64,000 bases of DNA from Aquimarina rhabdastrellae. Lineage in GTDB: Bacteria; Bacteroidota; Bacteroidia; Flavobacteriales; Flavobacteriaceae. The stretch is taken from the NCBI GenBank assembly GCA_947387485.1, contig CANDNT010000020.1, forward strand, positions 1 to 64,000, given 5' to 3'. Every line of letters starts with the position of its first letter. Positions within the stretch are counted from its first letter, which is position 1. Positions 9,660 through 19,061 of this stretch are shown in pieces. A program made the translations under genes and the position numbers. Below the pieces are notes generated by a model that had not been told where the DNA came from, made no database searches, and worked only from the letters and a program-made list of their open reading frames with translations.

Positions 9660-10832
9660 TCATATCTTTTCTCTATCTCCATTATCAAGAATTCTATAAT
9701 ACTTCTCATTTTCTATAAGTAATCCTTCAGATCTTCCTTTAGGCCATTCATGTTGATAATCTTTAGGATGCTTTACATCTATTCCTATTATTTTTCCGTT
9801 ATAGCTTCTTTTTACTTTCGATTGTATCGTGTGTCCTACTACTATTGTTTTTGCTTTAAATGATGTTATAATTTCATCTATCTGTTCTTGATCTAATTCA
9901 TCTTTAAAATATCCTCTATACCAACAAATTCCTTTACGATTAGAGGTTATCAATTGTGTCAAGTTTTTGTCTCCTGTAGGATAATACACTTTATCATAAT
10001 ATGCACTATTAATTGCATTAATTTTTTCTATATCAACAGTAAATGCAGCTATTTCTGGATGGATTCCTCCATGAGTAAAAATGTTACCGTTAATAACTTC
10101 TATCGTATTTTTACTCACTAGCCATTTTCCTAAAAATGATGTTGCATTATACAATTCATGATGTTGTTTGCCCAAAATAGCTGCTGCTGCATAATACTTT
10201 TGGGATGCTGCTCCAAACATATCTTGCATATTCTTTAATTCATGATTCCCTAAAATATAATGCACTACACCTCCATGCTTTTTTGCTTCTTGTTCTAATT
10301 TATAGATAAACCACAATACCTGTGTTGTTGAATTCCCTCTATCCACAAAATCTCCTACTAATACTAAATGTCCTTTCTCAAAAATCCAATTCAACTCTTT
10401 ATCTATAACTTTATTATAAATCAAAAAATCTCTAAAAGCTTTAAACCCACTTTCTATATCTGATACTGCTATGATAGGATTATCATCATTATAAATAGCT
10501 TTAGGTTTTTCTATTTTTGACGTAATGGTTATATCAAATGTTGATTTTTCTAAAGGGAAATAACATTGTGCCTTTATGTCTTCTTTTATATTATATTTTT
10601 CTTTTTCGATATAGAATCCATCGTTTTTATTTCCTCGAATATAATTCACACTTAAAATACTATCATTTTGATAAAACACATATGGACCATCTTTATCCAA
10701 AATCCTCATTTTAGGATCATCACTATAATGTATTGCTCCTCCTATATTTACTATAACTATAAGTCCTATGCTCATTAAAATAAAAACAGTTGCTAATACA
10801 TGTTTTATATATCGTAAGATTCTTTTTTTCAT
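9660..10832 (-). CDS. Membrane-anchored calcineurin-like metallophosphoesterase
   Basis: 390 residues. One N-terminal membrane segment (~10-32), with the catalytic domain then outside the cytoplasm or in the periplasm. Metal-site motifs are in order: SDIES near 122, GDFVDRG near 159, GNHEL near 194, THGG near 260 and VVGHT near 340. These are the calcineurin-type hallmarks, except that the first motif, usually D-x-H, is D-I-E here, which may change the metal site. Substrate unknown; PPP-like and Shewanella-type phosphoesterases share this layout. Single gene between converging and diverging neighbours. Confidence 0.85.
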   Translation of the reverse strand: MKKRILRYIKHVLATVFILMSIGLIVIVNIGGAIHYSDDPKMRILDKDGPYVFYQNDSILSVNYIRGNKNDGFYIEKEKYNIKEDIKAQCYFPLEKSTFDITITSKIEKPKAIYNDDNPIIAVSDIESGFKAFRDFLIYNKVIDKELNWIFEKGHLVLVGDFVDRGNSTTQVLWFIYKLEQEAKKHGGVVHYILGNHELKNMQDMFGAASQKYYAAAAILGKQHHELYNATSFLGKWLVSKNTIEVINGNIFTHGGIHPEIAAFTVDIEKINAINSAYYDKVYYPTGDKNLTQLITSNRKGICWYRGYFKDELDQEQIDEIITSFKAKTIVVGHTIQSKVKRSYNGKIIGIDVKHPKDYQHEWPKGRSEGLLIENEKYYRILDNGDREKI

Positions 10833-10998
10833 GATATAAATTTTCTTATTAAAATACAGGGCAAACGTATCCTTATCCTTCTTTTTATTTTAATATTTGT
10901 GATCTATGTCTTTCTATATGAGATACACTTATACTTATTTTATGTGAACTACTTTTATCCCAGTTAAATTAATTTTAATCCCGCTGTTACGGTTGTTC

Positions 10999-11017
10999 GT
11001 CAACATATTTTGTCAAC
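10999..11017 (+). promoter_or_regulatory. Direct repeat GTCAAC x2 upstream of LytS/LytTR operon
   Basis: GTCAAC occurs at 10999-11004 and 11012-11017, 13 bp apart start to start, ending 26 nt before the kinase start. LytTR regulators commonly bind paired direct repeats, so this could be an autoregulatory site. The spacing is shorter than the classical AgrA-type arrangement, so this is weak. Confidence 0.3.
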
Positions 11018-11043
11018 TTTATTTCTCCTCTTAATTTTGTTGT

Positions 11044-11865
11044 ATGATTTCAAGTATTCTAAAAAACAAAAAACAAATCCTACTTACTATTGTTTTAATT
11101 TCTGCGATGATTCCTGTAGGTATTACTAGTTATGAAATAATCACCACAGACAAAAATTCTGTACGATTCTTTGAAGGCTATCCCACTGCTATTAGTATTA
11201 CCATCTTTTCGTATTACCTTTTACTAATTCTCATTGGATTAATCTGGTTGGTGCGATATCTAATTTCTTTTTTTAGATTAAGGAATGAAATTGTTAAAAA
11301 CGAATTACGTCATTTACAGAATCAAGTAAATCCTCACTTTTTTTTCAATATACTCAATAGCTTATATGGCTTAGTAGACAAAGACACCGACAAGGCTAAA
11401 CAGCTTATCATTAAATTATCTGATATGATGCGTTATAGTATTTATGACGGTCAACAAGATACCGTGACAATTGCTCAAGAAATTGATTATTTAAAAAATT
11501 ATGTTGCACTTCATCAAATGAGGTATCATAAAGCTGTAAATACTGCTTTTGATATTACAGTAGAAAATGATCAATTAAAAATAATGCCTTTAATGTTTAT
11601 CATCCTTGTAGAGAATGCTTTTAAACACGGTGTAGAGCATTTGAGAAAAGATGCTTTTATTACTATCAAATTGCATGCTACTCAAAATTCATTATCTTTT
11701 GAAGTTGAAAATAATTTTGACAAAGAGGAAGTCTCTTCACAAAACGGACTTGGCTTATCTAATTTAAAGAGAAGATTAGATTTAGTATATCCTAAGAAGC
11801 ATTCTTTATCTTCTAGTAGTACCAAAAATATTTACAAAGCACATTTAACGCTACAATTATTATGA
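11044..11865 (+). CDS. LytS-type sensor histidine kinase
   Basis: 273 residues. Two membrane segments (~10-30 and ~50-75) with a short external loop and no recognisable sensor domain. The His_kinase block follows: LQNQVNPHFFFN with phospho-acceptor His98, a DMMRYS/LKNYVALHQMR region, and the N-box ILVENAFKHGVEH near 185-195. Its G-box is short (NGLGLSNL). Overlaps the response regulator by 4 nt (ATGA), so the two form a coupled pair. The signal is unknown. Confidence 0.9.
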   Translation: MISSILKNKKQILLTIVLISAMIPVGITSYEIITTDKNSVRFFEGYPTAISITIFSYYLLLILIGLIWLVRYLISFFRLRNEIVKNELRHLQNQVNPHFFFNILNSLYGLVDKDTDKAKQLIIKLSDMMRYSIYDGQQDTVTIAQEIDYLKNYVALHQMRYHKAVNTAFDITVENDQLKIMPLMFIILVENAFKHGVEHLRKDAFITIKLHATQNSLSFEVENNFDKEEVSSQNGLGLSNLKRRLDLVYPKKHSLSSSSTKNIYKAHLTLQLL

Positions 11866-12560
11866 TTACTTATTTAATTATTGATGACGAGCATATCGCT
11901 CATGATATTATAAAAGGATATGCTGATCTGTTACTTAATTTAAAACTAGAAAAGCATTGTTATGATGCTATTGAAGCTATTGAATATCTAAATAATCATA
12001 CTGTAGATTTAATTTTTTTAGATCTTAATATGCCTAAATTAAAAGGGTTTGATTTTTTGAAGTCTTTATCTTCTCCTCCCAAAATTATCGTTACTACTGC
12101 TTATAAAGAACATGCTCTCGAAGGTTATGAATTAAATGTTATCGACTACCTTTTAAAACCTTTTAGTTTTGAACGCTTTGTAAAAGCTGTTAATAAACTT
12201 TCTAATGTATCAGAGAAAACAACTTCTATTATATCTAATGAAGTAACACCTGATCAAAAAACTATATTTATTTACACTAATAAAAAGTATATTCAAATAA
12301 CTCTTGATGCTTTATTGTATATTGAAGCTGCTGGTAATTATGTCAAAATATTTATGGATGATCAGACAATTACCATTCGTGAAAAAATATCGGATATTTT
12401 GTCTGTTCTAGACAGTTCTGATCTTATACAAGTGCACAAATCTTTTGCTGTATCAAAAAAGCATATTAATAGTATTGAAGGTAACCGTATTTATATCAAT
12501 GGAAGTGTTATTCCTATCGGGAAAACCTATAAAATGCACCTTATCCAATTATTAAAATAA
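11862..12560 (+). CDS. LytTR-family response regulator
   Basis: 232 residues. N-terminal receiver domain with acidic pair D8/D9, phospho-acceptor D54 in LDLNMP, conserved T near 80 and K in LLKPF. The C-terminal LytTR DNA-binding domain spans ~130-230 (LLYIEAAGNYVKI, VHKSFAVSKKHI). Partner of the overlapping LytS-type kinase. Targets are not evident beyond possible autoregulation at the repeat upstream of the operon. Confidence 0.92.
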   Translation: MITYLIIDDEHIAHDIIKGYADLLLNLKLEKHCYDAIEAIEYLNNHTVDLIFLDLNMPKLKGFDFLKSLSSPPKIIVTTAYKEHALEGYELNVIDYLLKPFSFERFVKAVNKLSNVSEKTTSIISNEVTPDQKTIFIYTNKKYIQITLDALLYIEAAGNYVKIFMDDQTITIREKISDILSVLDSSDLIQVHKSFAVSKKHINSIEGNRIYINGSVIPIGKTYKMHLIQLLK

Positions 12561-12613
12561 CGATTACCCCAATACTACATATCGAACCAATTATCATGAA
12601 TTATTATATCCTT

Positions 12614-13393
12614 TTATTTTTCACCTATTAATTGCATCCATCGATGTATAAAATAGAGTTCATCCTCCTTCTTGTAGGGTTGAAATCCTGTCATTAAGCC
12701 TCCATTTATCTCTGCATTTAAAAAAGAAGAAATCACCGTTCTAACTTGAGTTCTGCAATTTGTTAAATTAAACCAGTTTTTTAAAGACATTTCAAAATCT
12801 GTAACTGATTTGCCTATGACTTTAATACCTAGCTTTTCAAATGTTGTTGTTAATTCTAATAGATTTCGTTTTCTTGTATGCGATGGATCTCTTAATGTTT
12901 CTAATTTATCATTGAGTTCTCTAGAAAGTTCTGGAGCAGCTTCTAAATCTATGATTATTAATCTTCCTCCTTTTTTAAGAATCCTATACATCTCTGCAAG
13001 TGGTTCTTCTATAGTTGTAAAATGATGAAATGATAATCTTGTAATCACTACATCAAAGGTATTATCTATAAAAGGCATTTCTGTTACTTGACCTTTTATA
13101 AAACTAATATTATCAATTTTTTCTTTTTCTGCTTCTTTCCTTCCCTCTGCTAGCATCTCTGGAGTTAAATCATATGCAACCACTTTCTTAACATATGGTG
13201 CAATCATTCTACTACATACACCTGTTCCTGCAGCTACTTCAATAACACTTTCGTTATTATCAAGATTCAATTTTTTAATGACTTGTTGCATATACTCTAA
13301 TTTATCTACTCCCGAAATATAGGAACTAAACTCCTGGGATTGATCAGAGAATGATGCTAATACTTTTTCTTTATTTTCTTTTTCTATATTCAT
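12614..13393 (-). CDS. Class I SAM-dependent methyltransferase
   Basis: 259 residues. Methyltransf_11/UbiE-like core with motif I VIEVAAGTGVCS near 50-62, an acidic loop ending motif II (VVAYDLTPEML), and FDVVITRLSFHHF near 112. Substrate unknown. It is last in a minus-strand run after truncated haemoglobin and NO reductase (gaps 36 and 76 nt), so it may be expressed with nitric-oxide defence, although the family gives no hint of a direct role there. Confidence 0.85.
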   Translation of the reverse strand: MNIEKENKEKVLASFSDQSQEFSSYISGVDKLEYMQQVIKKLNLDNNESVIEVAAGTGVCSRMIAPYVKKVVAYDLTPEMLAEGRKEAEKEKIDNISFIKGQVTEMPFIDNTFDVVITRLSFHHFTTIEEPLAEMYRILKKGGRLIIIDLEAAPELSRELNDKLETLRDPSHTRKRNLLELTTTFEKLGIKVIGKSVTDFEMSLKNWFNLTNCRTQVRTVISSFLNAEINGGLMTGFQPYKKEDELYFIHRWMQLIGEK

Positions 13394-13429
13394 TTTTTAA
13401 TTTCTCTATATTCTATTCATTCACTTTTT

Positions 13430-13822
13430 TTAATTTTTATTACGATGATTCCACATCACTAGGTATTGACCTGTAGCCATTTTTCGAGCTGCATTTTTGG
13501 CCCGTATTGCTAGTTCGCCTACAAACAATTCGTCTATAGTTTCAAACCATAATTGTAGCCATTTCCCAAAATGAATCTGATCTATACTATGGTTCATATT
13601 TTTATCGACATTGATATGTTTTTGACTTGGATTTCCTTTAAATCGTGCTACTCCAAAAAGATTTGTTTCCCAAAAATCAGTGAGTTTTTCAAGATGAGCT
13701 GGCCAATGTGATTCTGGTATATGGCTATTAAAAATGTCTCCCAACATATCATCCTTCCTTATTTTGGCATAAAAACTAGTCACCAAAACTTTTATATCTT
13801 CTCTTGTTGTTATTGTTTTCAT
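13430..13822 (-). CDS. Group III truncated haemoglobin
   Basis: 130 residues, the usual size for a 2-over-2 globin. The group III pattern is visible: FYAKIRKDDMLGDIF, HIPESHWPAHLEKLTDFWET, then IHFGKWLQLWFETID carrying the likely proximal histidine. Such globins bind O2 or NO. The position between the NO reductase and a methyltransferase supports a role in NO handling. Confidence 0.9.
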   Translation of the reverse strand: MKTITTREDIKVLVTSFYAKIRKDDMLGDIFNSHIPESHWPAHLEKLTDFWETNLFGVARFKGNPSQKHINVDKNMNHSIDQIHFGKWLQLWFETIDELFVGELAIRAKNAARKMATGQYLVMWNHRNKN

Positions 13823-13830
13823 CGGTATAT

Positions 13831-13872
13831 AACCATCCTCAATCTTTTAAATAGTTAAAATCAAGGATGGTT
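13831..13872. promoter_or_regulatory. Inverted repeat between haemoglobin and NO reductase genes
   Basis: AACCATCCT at 13831-13839 and AGGATGGTT at 13864-13872 form a perfect 9-bp inverted repeat with imperfect inner pairing. It fills the 76-bp gap. It may be an operator, an attenuator or an mRNA-processing hairpin. No T-tract follows in the minus direction, so it is a poor terminator. Confidence 0.45.
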
Positions 13873-13898
13873 GTTATAAAGTATTTAGGTCAAGAGGT

Positions 13899-16118
13899 TT
13901 ATTTTTTATTCTTAATACAGTAGATTGTTTCTTTAACAACAAACCAACAGAAATAAACAATACCTATAGAGAATACTATATCTCCTATCATTCTAAGCCA
14001 TTTAAATGTTTGTACTGTTGGATCATATAATAACTCGGCATCTCTTGCAAACGAATATCCTTGAGTTATTGAGGTATAGGCCTGAATTACTCCTATAGGA
14101 AGTAAACTCAATACTACCATTAATATCAATCCTATATTTAAGAACCAAAATGCTCTTTTTACTAGTTTTTCATTCCATAATCGGTCAGAATATAAGCGTA
14201 AACAAATAAGGATGAACCCCATACCTAACATTCCATATACTCCAAAAAGTGCTGTATGTGCATGTACTGCTGTAGTATTTAATCCTTGAATATAATACAG
14301 TGCAATCGGTGGATTAATAAGGAATCCAAATACTCCTGCTCCTATCATATTCCAGAATGCTACTGCGATAAAGAAAAATATAGGCCATTTGTATCGCTGA
14401 ATCCATTGATTGACTTTAAGTAAATTCCAATGTTCTCTAATTTCAAATCCCATTAAGGTAAGTGGTACGACTTCTAATGCACTAAATGTAGCTCCTAATG
14501 CTATCGCTTGTACAGGTGTTCCTGAATAATACAAGTGATGTAGTGTTCCTATAATTCCTCCTGCCAAAAAGATACTTGCCGAAGCTATTGATGCTTTTCC
14601 TGCTGTTTTCATAGAAATTATCTTCATTCTTGAAAAGATATACGCTATTACTACAGTAGCAAATACTTCAAAAAATCCTTCTACCCATAAGTGAACCAGC
14701 CACCATCTCCAGTAATTGATTACAGGTAAAGAGCTATTTTCTCCATACATCAATCCAGAGAAAAAGAACATTCCTATTGCCATTACAGCCACTAACAGTA
14801 TAGTTAACAAATGCTTTGCTTCATCTTTTTTCTTTATCGCAAACAATACATGTCTACCTACCATTATCATCCATAAAATAAGTCCTACTCCTAAAAGGAT
14901 TTGCCAGAATCTACCTAAATCCATATACTCATATCCTTGATGTCCAAAGAAGAAATTGGTTGTTAAATCTAAAAATTGGTGAATACCTAACCATTCTCCT
15001 AGCATAGATCCCAATACAATAATCAAAAGCGCTACAAATAAGAAATTGATTCCGAATACCTGGTATTTCATTTCTTTACCACTAATCATAGGTGCTAAGA
15101 ATAGTCCTGTAGCTAACCATGTTGCTGCTATCCAGAATACTGCTAATTGTGTATGCCACGTTCTACTAACTGAGTATGGTAAAAATTCTGATAAATTAAA
15201 TCCAAAAAAGGCTTGCCCTTCTACCGTATAGTGTACTGTAATAATCCCTAATACAATCTGTAATACAATTAATAATGAGATGATTAAAAAATATTTTAAT
15301 ACTGCTTTTTGAGATCTAAATAGTACTAGTTTTTTTAATGGATCGACTTCGGGATTAGTAACAGCTTCTCCTTTTTCATGATTTCTTATGTAATAGTATG
15401 CCAATATCCCGATAAACAGTAATAATAAGATAATCGAAAATCCTGACCATATCTGAGAGTCTGCTGTTATCGTATTTTCAATCAATGGCTCATGAGGCCA
15501 ATTTGAGGTATACGTATATTCTTGATCTGGTCTATTAGTCGATGCTGCCCAAGAAGTCCAAAATAAAAACGCATTGAATTTACCTAGTTTTTCTTTATCT
15601 GTTAAAGCTCCTTTGGGAATTGCATATTCTTCATGTCCATCGGCAAATATCGTCGAATAATGAATTACATTTTCTTGAATCGCTTTTAAGCGTGCAGCAG
15701 ATATAGTTACTTTTTTAGTTGACGCATCATACGTATTGGTTCTTATATCTTTAACCAATCTCGCTTTTAAGGCTGCTTGTTGCTCATTATTTAATTCGTT
15801 ATAACTTGTGTTATATTCTTTTTTTGCCCAAAAATCTAATAAAAATACGGCTTCTTTATGTATCCAATCAGCAGTCCAGTCTGGCGCAACATAGCTTCCA
15901 TGTCCCCATATAGATCCTACTTCCATCCCTCCTATCGATTCCCATATATTTTGCCCTTCTTGTATATCTTGTTTAGTATATACTACTTCATTAGTTTCTG
16001 CTACAACTACAGCTTCGGGTATTGGGGGTTGTGTTTGATAAATTTCGGTTCCTACCCATATCAATGTGATAAATGATAGTACTACTACACTTATAAATCC
16101 TATCCAAATTTTCTTCAT
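13899..16118 (-). CDS. norZ: Quinol-dependent nitric oxide reductase (qNor, single subunit)
   Basis: 739 residues, the length of fused qNor. The N-terminal membrane segment and soluble part (GSIWGHGSYVAPDWTADW) replace the cytochrome c subunit and lack a CxxCH haem site, which fits electron input from quinol. About 14 membrane helices follow, with haem-copper-oxidase-type histidines: WHTQLAVFW near 320, GTLHHLYYSGTP near 525 and HAHTALFGVYG near 618. It reduces 2 NO to N2O in the cytoplasmic membrane. It starts 2 nt after the RIC gene stop, so the two are one transcript. Probably NO detoxification or partial denitrification; no other denitrification gene is visible. Confidence 0.95.
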   Translation of the reverse strand: MKKIWIGFISVVVLSFITLIWVGTEIYQTQPPIPEAVVVAETNEVVYTKQDIQEGQNIWESIGGMEVGSIWGHGSYVAPDWTADWIHKEAVFLLDFWAKKEYNTSYNELNNEQQAALKARLVKDIRTNTYDASTKKVTISAARLKAIQENVIHYSTIFADGHEEYAIPKGALTDKEKLGKFNAFLFWTSWAASTNRPDQEYTYTSNWPHEPLIENTITADSQIWSGFSIILLLLFIGILAYYYIRNHEKGEAVTNPEVDPLKKLVLFRSQKAVLKYFLIISLLIVLQIVLGIITVHYTVEGQAFFGFNLSEFLPYSVSRTWHTQLAVFWIAATWLATGLFLAPMISGKEMKYQVFGINFLFVALLIIVLGSMLGEWLGIHQFLDLTTNFFFGHQGYEYMDLGRFWQILLGVGLILWMIMVGRHVLFAIKKKDEAKHLLTILLVAVMAIGMFFFSGLMYGENSSLPVINYWRWWLVHLWVEGFFEVFATVVIAYIFSRMKIISMKTAGKASIASASIFLAGGIIGTLHHLYYSGTPVQAIALGATFSALEVVPLTLMGFEIREHWNLLKVNQWIQRYKWPIFFFIAVAFWNMIGAGVFGFLINPPIALYYIQGLNTTAVHAHTALFGVYGMLGMGFILICLRLYSDRLWNEKLVKRAFWFLNIGLILMVVLSLLPIGVIQAYTSITQGYSFARDAELLYDPTVQTFKWLRMIGDIVFSIGIVYFCWFVVKETIYCIKNKK

Positions 16119-16120
16119 TA

Positions 16121-16858
16121 TTATAAATTATTTAGTTCGGTTTCGGTTTTTATGGCGTTTTTAAACAGAATGTTATTTTCTAAATGAATGTGCTTGTGGA
16201 GATCTTCTTCAAATTCTTTTAAGAGTGCAAATGCTACTTTGTAAGAATTACAAGCATCTTGTGGTGGCGTATAATTATTAGATAATTTTGCAATTTTTCT
16301 AAATCGTTCTCCTTCATTATCGTGTTCCTCGTGCATCATTGCTATTGGATTTTGCACGGTTCCAAAAGGTGGTTGAACTAGTGCTTCTTTATTATTTTTT
16401 GCTTTTGCAAGTTTTTTTATAAATGGAAACAAAATGAGTTCCTCTTTTTTCATATGCATTGCCAAATCGCCCGAACATTCTTTAAATAATGTCTTTATTT
16501 CTACTAATTCAGGATGTTTTTCTCCATGTACATTAGCTATTTTATCTAAATAATACATGATCTCTGGAATCTGCTTTTCTACATATAAATGATGGTTGTT
16601 ATAAATATGATCTACGATATGTTCTAACGACCAGTTTTGATAATCTTCTGCTTCGCTTTTATGTTCATCCATCATTACAATTTCTGCAATCAATTCGTTC
16701 ACTTCAATTGCTTTCTCTAGCGAAACCTGAGTTAAGCTTCGATTTCCGTTACAACAAAAATCTATATGGTAATCTTTAAAAATTGTAGCTGTCTTATAAT
16801 TATAAGCTACAACATCGCTTACTAATGTGTCCTTATTAATGTTCATCTCTATTTTCAA
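16121..16858 (-). CDS. ric: Iron-sulfur cluster repair di-iron protein (RIC/YtfE/ScdA)
   Basis: 245 residues. N-terminal ScdA_N domain with the DFCCNGNRSL motif (~33-42), then a hemerythrin-like four-helix domain with metal-ligand histidines (HIVDHIYNNHH, HMKKEELILFPF, MMHEEHDNEGE, HKHIHLENN). The family repairs Fe-S clusters damaged by NO or peroxide. Directly upstream of and coupled to norZ, and downstream of an Rrf2-type regulator: a textbook NO-stress grouping. Confidence 0.95.
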   Translation of the reverse strand: MKIEMNINKDTLVSDVVAYNYKTATIFKDYHIDFCCNGNRSLTQVSLEKAIEVNELIAEIVMMDEHKSEAEDYQNWSLEHIVDHIYNNHHLYVEKQIPEIMYYLDKIANVHGEKHPELVEIKTLFKECSGDLAMHMKKEELILFPFIKKLAKAKNNKEALVQPPFGTVQNPIAMMHEEHDNEGERFRKIAKLSNNYTPPQDACNSYKVAFALLKEFEEDLHKHIHLENNILFKNAIKTETELNNL

Positions 16859-16880
16859 TTTTATGTTGTTTCTATAAAAT

Positions 16881-16898
16881 ATAAAAAGATCTTTTTAT
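16881..16898. promoter_or_regulatory. Perfect 18-bp palindrome upstream of ric-norZ
   Basis: ATAAAAAGA directly followed by TCTTTTTAT, 23 bp upstream of the ric start, in the 62-bp gap after the Rrf2-type regulator gene. Rrf2/NsrR proteins bind AT-rich palindromes of this kind, so it is a good candidate operator for the neighbouring regulator. Inferred, not shown. Confidence 0.55.
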
Positions 16899-16920
16899 CC
16901 TTTATATAATCAAAAAAATA

Positions 16921-17358
16921 TTATCGTTTTAACCAGAAGGTATTCTTCACTTCATCTGTATACAAGATATCATATAGCGTGTTTCCTTCAAGCATCTCTC
17001 TTAATCGTTCTCTAATTTCTATAAATTTATAATGCAAGGGACATGGTGAATTTTCATCACATTGCTTTAGTCCTAAACCGCAACCTGTATAAATACTATC
17101 ACCATCTAATACACTTACAATATCACTTAATTTAATTTTCTTTAATCTAGATTCTTCAATCATAAATCCACCATAGGGTCCCTTAATAGAAGTTACTATG
17201 TTATTTTTTGTGAGAGATTGTAAAACTTTGGCCGTAAATGCTTCAGGAGAGTCTATTGCTTTTGCAATAACTTTGAGCCCAACCTTGTTTTCCATACTAG
17301 ATTGCTCTGCTATAAAAATAGCTGCTCTTAATCCATATTCACACGATTTTGAAAACAT
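16921..17358 (-). CDS. Rrf2-family Fe-S regulator, NsrR-like
   Basis: 145 residues. Winged helix (YGLRAAIFIA, then AFTAKVLQSLTKNNIV) and the three-cysteine cluster-binding region Cys93, Cys100 and Cys106 typical of NsrR/RirA/IscR-type Rrf2 proteins. The genes just downstream (ric, norZ, globin) point to NO sensing through an Fe-S cluster, so NsrR is the best analogue. IscR-like function is less likely in this context. Confidence 0.88.
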   Translation of the reverse strand: MFSKSCEYGLRAAIFIAEQSSMENKVGLKVIAKAIDSPEAFTAKVLQSLTKNNIVTSIKGPYGGFMIEESRLKKIKLSDIVSVLDGDSIYTGCGLGLKQCDENSPCPLHYKFIEIRERLREMLEGNTLYDILYTDEVKNTFWLKR

Positions 17359-17435
17359 ATCTTTGATTTACGCTTCAAAGGTAAGAAGTGTTTTTATAAA
17401 AGACAAAAATATCCGCTATAAAATTATTCGATCTA

Positions 17436-17876
17436 TTATTTAGTAGTATTTAAATATTCTTTTAATCTGTTTTTTATAAAATAATTCCATCCAGCTAGAC
17501 AGCTTTCTCTTTTAAATTCTGGAATATCATCTGCAAAGTCTTCTATAACTGTAGCTGTTACGGTTAGTGTTGTTTGATGTTCAATTTCGATTAAATCGAA
17601 AGTAACAATAGAAACTCCATTATATCCCTCATATCTCCAATCATAAGTTATGTTTTGTAATGGAATTACTTTTGTGAGTTTCCATACATGAGGGTATATT
17701 CTATCTTCTACTTGAATAGTAAACGTTGTTTCAAACCCTTCTTTTGCTTCAAATGTAGGTATATTTTCAAAAAACCATACTTTCATCTCTTCTAGTTCAC
17801 TAATAGCGTTCCATACTTTTGCTATCGGTAACGTAAAGGTTTCTATTACTATCACTGCTTCATCTGTTCTTTTCAT
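17436..17876 (-). CDS. SRPBCC (AHSA1-type) domain protein
   Basis: 146 residues covering one START-like hydrophobic-cavity fold: the N-terminal strand with the PIAKVWNAISELEEMKVWF helix pair, and a C-terminal long helix with the GWNYFIKNRLKEYL signature of AHSA1-type proteins. No catalytic residue is conserved in this family, so substrate or partner cannot be given. It lies 77 nt upstream of the Rrf2 gene on the same strand and may be its first operon member. Confidence 0.8.
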   Translation of the reverse strand: MKRTDEAVIVIETFTLPIAKVWNAISELEEMKVWFFENIPTFEAKEGFETTFTIQVEDRIYPHVWKLTKVIPLQNITYDWRYEGYNGVSIVTFDLIEIEHQTTLTVTATVIEDFADDIPEFKRESCLAGWNYFIKNRLKEYLNTTK

Positions 17877-17930
17877 AGTAGTAGTTTTTTTCTTTTAAAG
17901 CAGTAATATACTTATTTTATCTTTGCTCGT

Positions 17931-18419
17931 CTAAAGGGATTTAAAACAATCTTTAGGATACCACCTTATTTTTTTATTTTCTCCAATAACTCTATAAAGG
18001 TCTAATTTTTCTTCTATAACATAATATTTATTATTTGCTATTAACGCATCAGGATATACTGAAGCTTCTTTGCAAATTACAACTTTTGGATATTCTAGTT
18101 TATTAAAATAACTGTTATCATCTCTTTTAAAAAAACCTATCACTTCTTCTTTTTCATTCGTATCAAAAAACAAAACCTCATCATCTTTAGTTTTTTGTGT
18201 ATAGTTTAATGCTATCTCAAGAGTACTTATTTGCTTATATGTTCCATGACCATTACAAAACCATTTTCTGCCCATGCATACATGATAATATGAAGAAAAT
18301 GCTTCTTTTATTGCTATTTTATATTTGATATACCCCTTGCGATATACGCCCAGTATTTTAAATAAAGTATCATCTAATGTTTGCAAATCCTTATCAATAT
18401 AATACTCTTCAAAATTCAT
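17931..18419 (-). CDS. Hypothetical protein
   Basis: 162 residues, cytosolic, no signal peptide or membrane segment. Contains a Cys-x5-Cys-x-GH patch (CMGRKWFCNGHG, ~48-59) and a C-terminal SH3-like strand set (YYVIEEKLDLYRVIG). Not recognised. First of several small unknown genes on the same strand with short gaps. Small, single-domain cytosolic genes in a run like this are often immunity proteins or toxin-system leftovers, but no toxin gene is visible here. Confidence 0.65.
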   Translation of the reverse strand: MNFEEYYIDKDLQTLDDTLFKILGVYRKGYIKYKIAIKEAFSSYYHVCMGRKWFCNGHGTYKQISTLEIALNYTQKTKDDEVLFFDTNEKEEVIGFFKRDDNSYFNKLEYPKVVICKEASVYPDALIANNKYYVIEEKLDLYRVIGENKKIRWYPKDCFKSL

Positions 18420-18460
18420 TCTAATCTTATTTATGACTTCTTATGAAATAGAAATTGAAT

Positions 18461-19021
18461 CTACTCTTCTTCCATTTTAGATATTAGTTTATCTACATTA
18501 GGCATATTTTCTAGATGGGTTTTGACTTTGGTATACAACTGTTCAAACGTTGCCTCATAATTCAATACTTTTAAAGCATATTCATAAGGGTATAACGACA
18601 ACACAATTCCATTTTTATTATATTTCAAAGTCATTGAACGCAATGGATATTCTGGTTCATGATCTCTATATGATTTAAAATCAAAACTTGTTTTCATAAA
18701 TTCACTGAATGCAGTAGCCAACATCCCTATTATCATAGTGTCTTCCATCTCAAATGCTTTACAATACAGCTGAAATCCCATACCATCATCTACTACCTGA
18801 TCTAGATTAAGAGGATGATTAATCAGGGTTTTAACTTTTTTGTCTATTTTATTATCTATAAAATAGCTTGTTATCATTTTTAAGCTACCATCTATGATGG
18901 AGTGATTTTCTTGCTCTTCTGTATATCGTTCATCAAAATATTCTTGAGTATCAACTCCTATTTTATTTTTTTGTGTTGAGTTTTTATGTTTTGATGAAAA
19001 TAATCTTTTTAAAAATTTCAT
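18461..19021 (-). CDS. Hypothetical protein
   Basis: 186 residues starting with a basic N-terminus (MKFLKRLFSSKHK) with no cleavable signal. The middle looks alpha/beta (IIGMLATAFSEFMKTSFDF, MTLKYNKNGIVLSLYPYE) and the end is a charged helix. Not recognised. 40 nt from each neighbour on the same strand, so probably part of the same small operon. Confidence 0.65.
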   Translation of the reverse strand: MKFLKRLFSSKHKNSTQKNKIGVDTQEYFDERYTEEQENHSIIDGSLKMITSYFIDNKIDKKVKTLINHPLNLDQVVDDGMGFQLYCKAFEMEDTMIIGMLATAFSEFMKTSFDFKSYRDHEPEYPLRSMTLKYNKNGIVLSLYPYEYALKVLNYEATFEQLYTKVKTHLENMPNVDKLISKMEEE

Positions 19022-19061
19022 TTTGATTTTTTAGGATTATAGTTGAGGAAAATAATTATTC

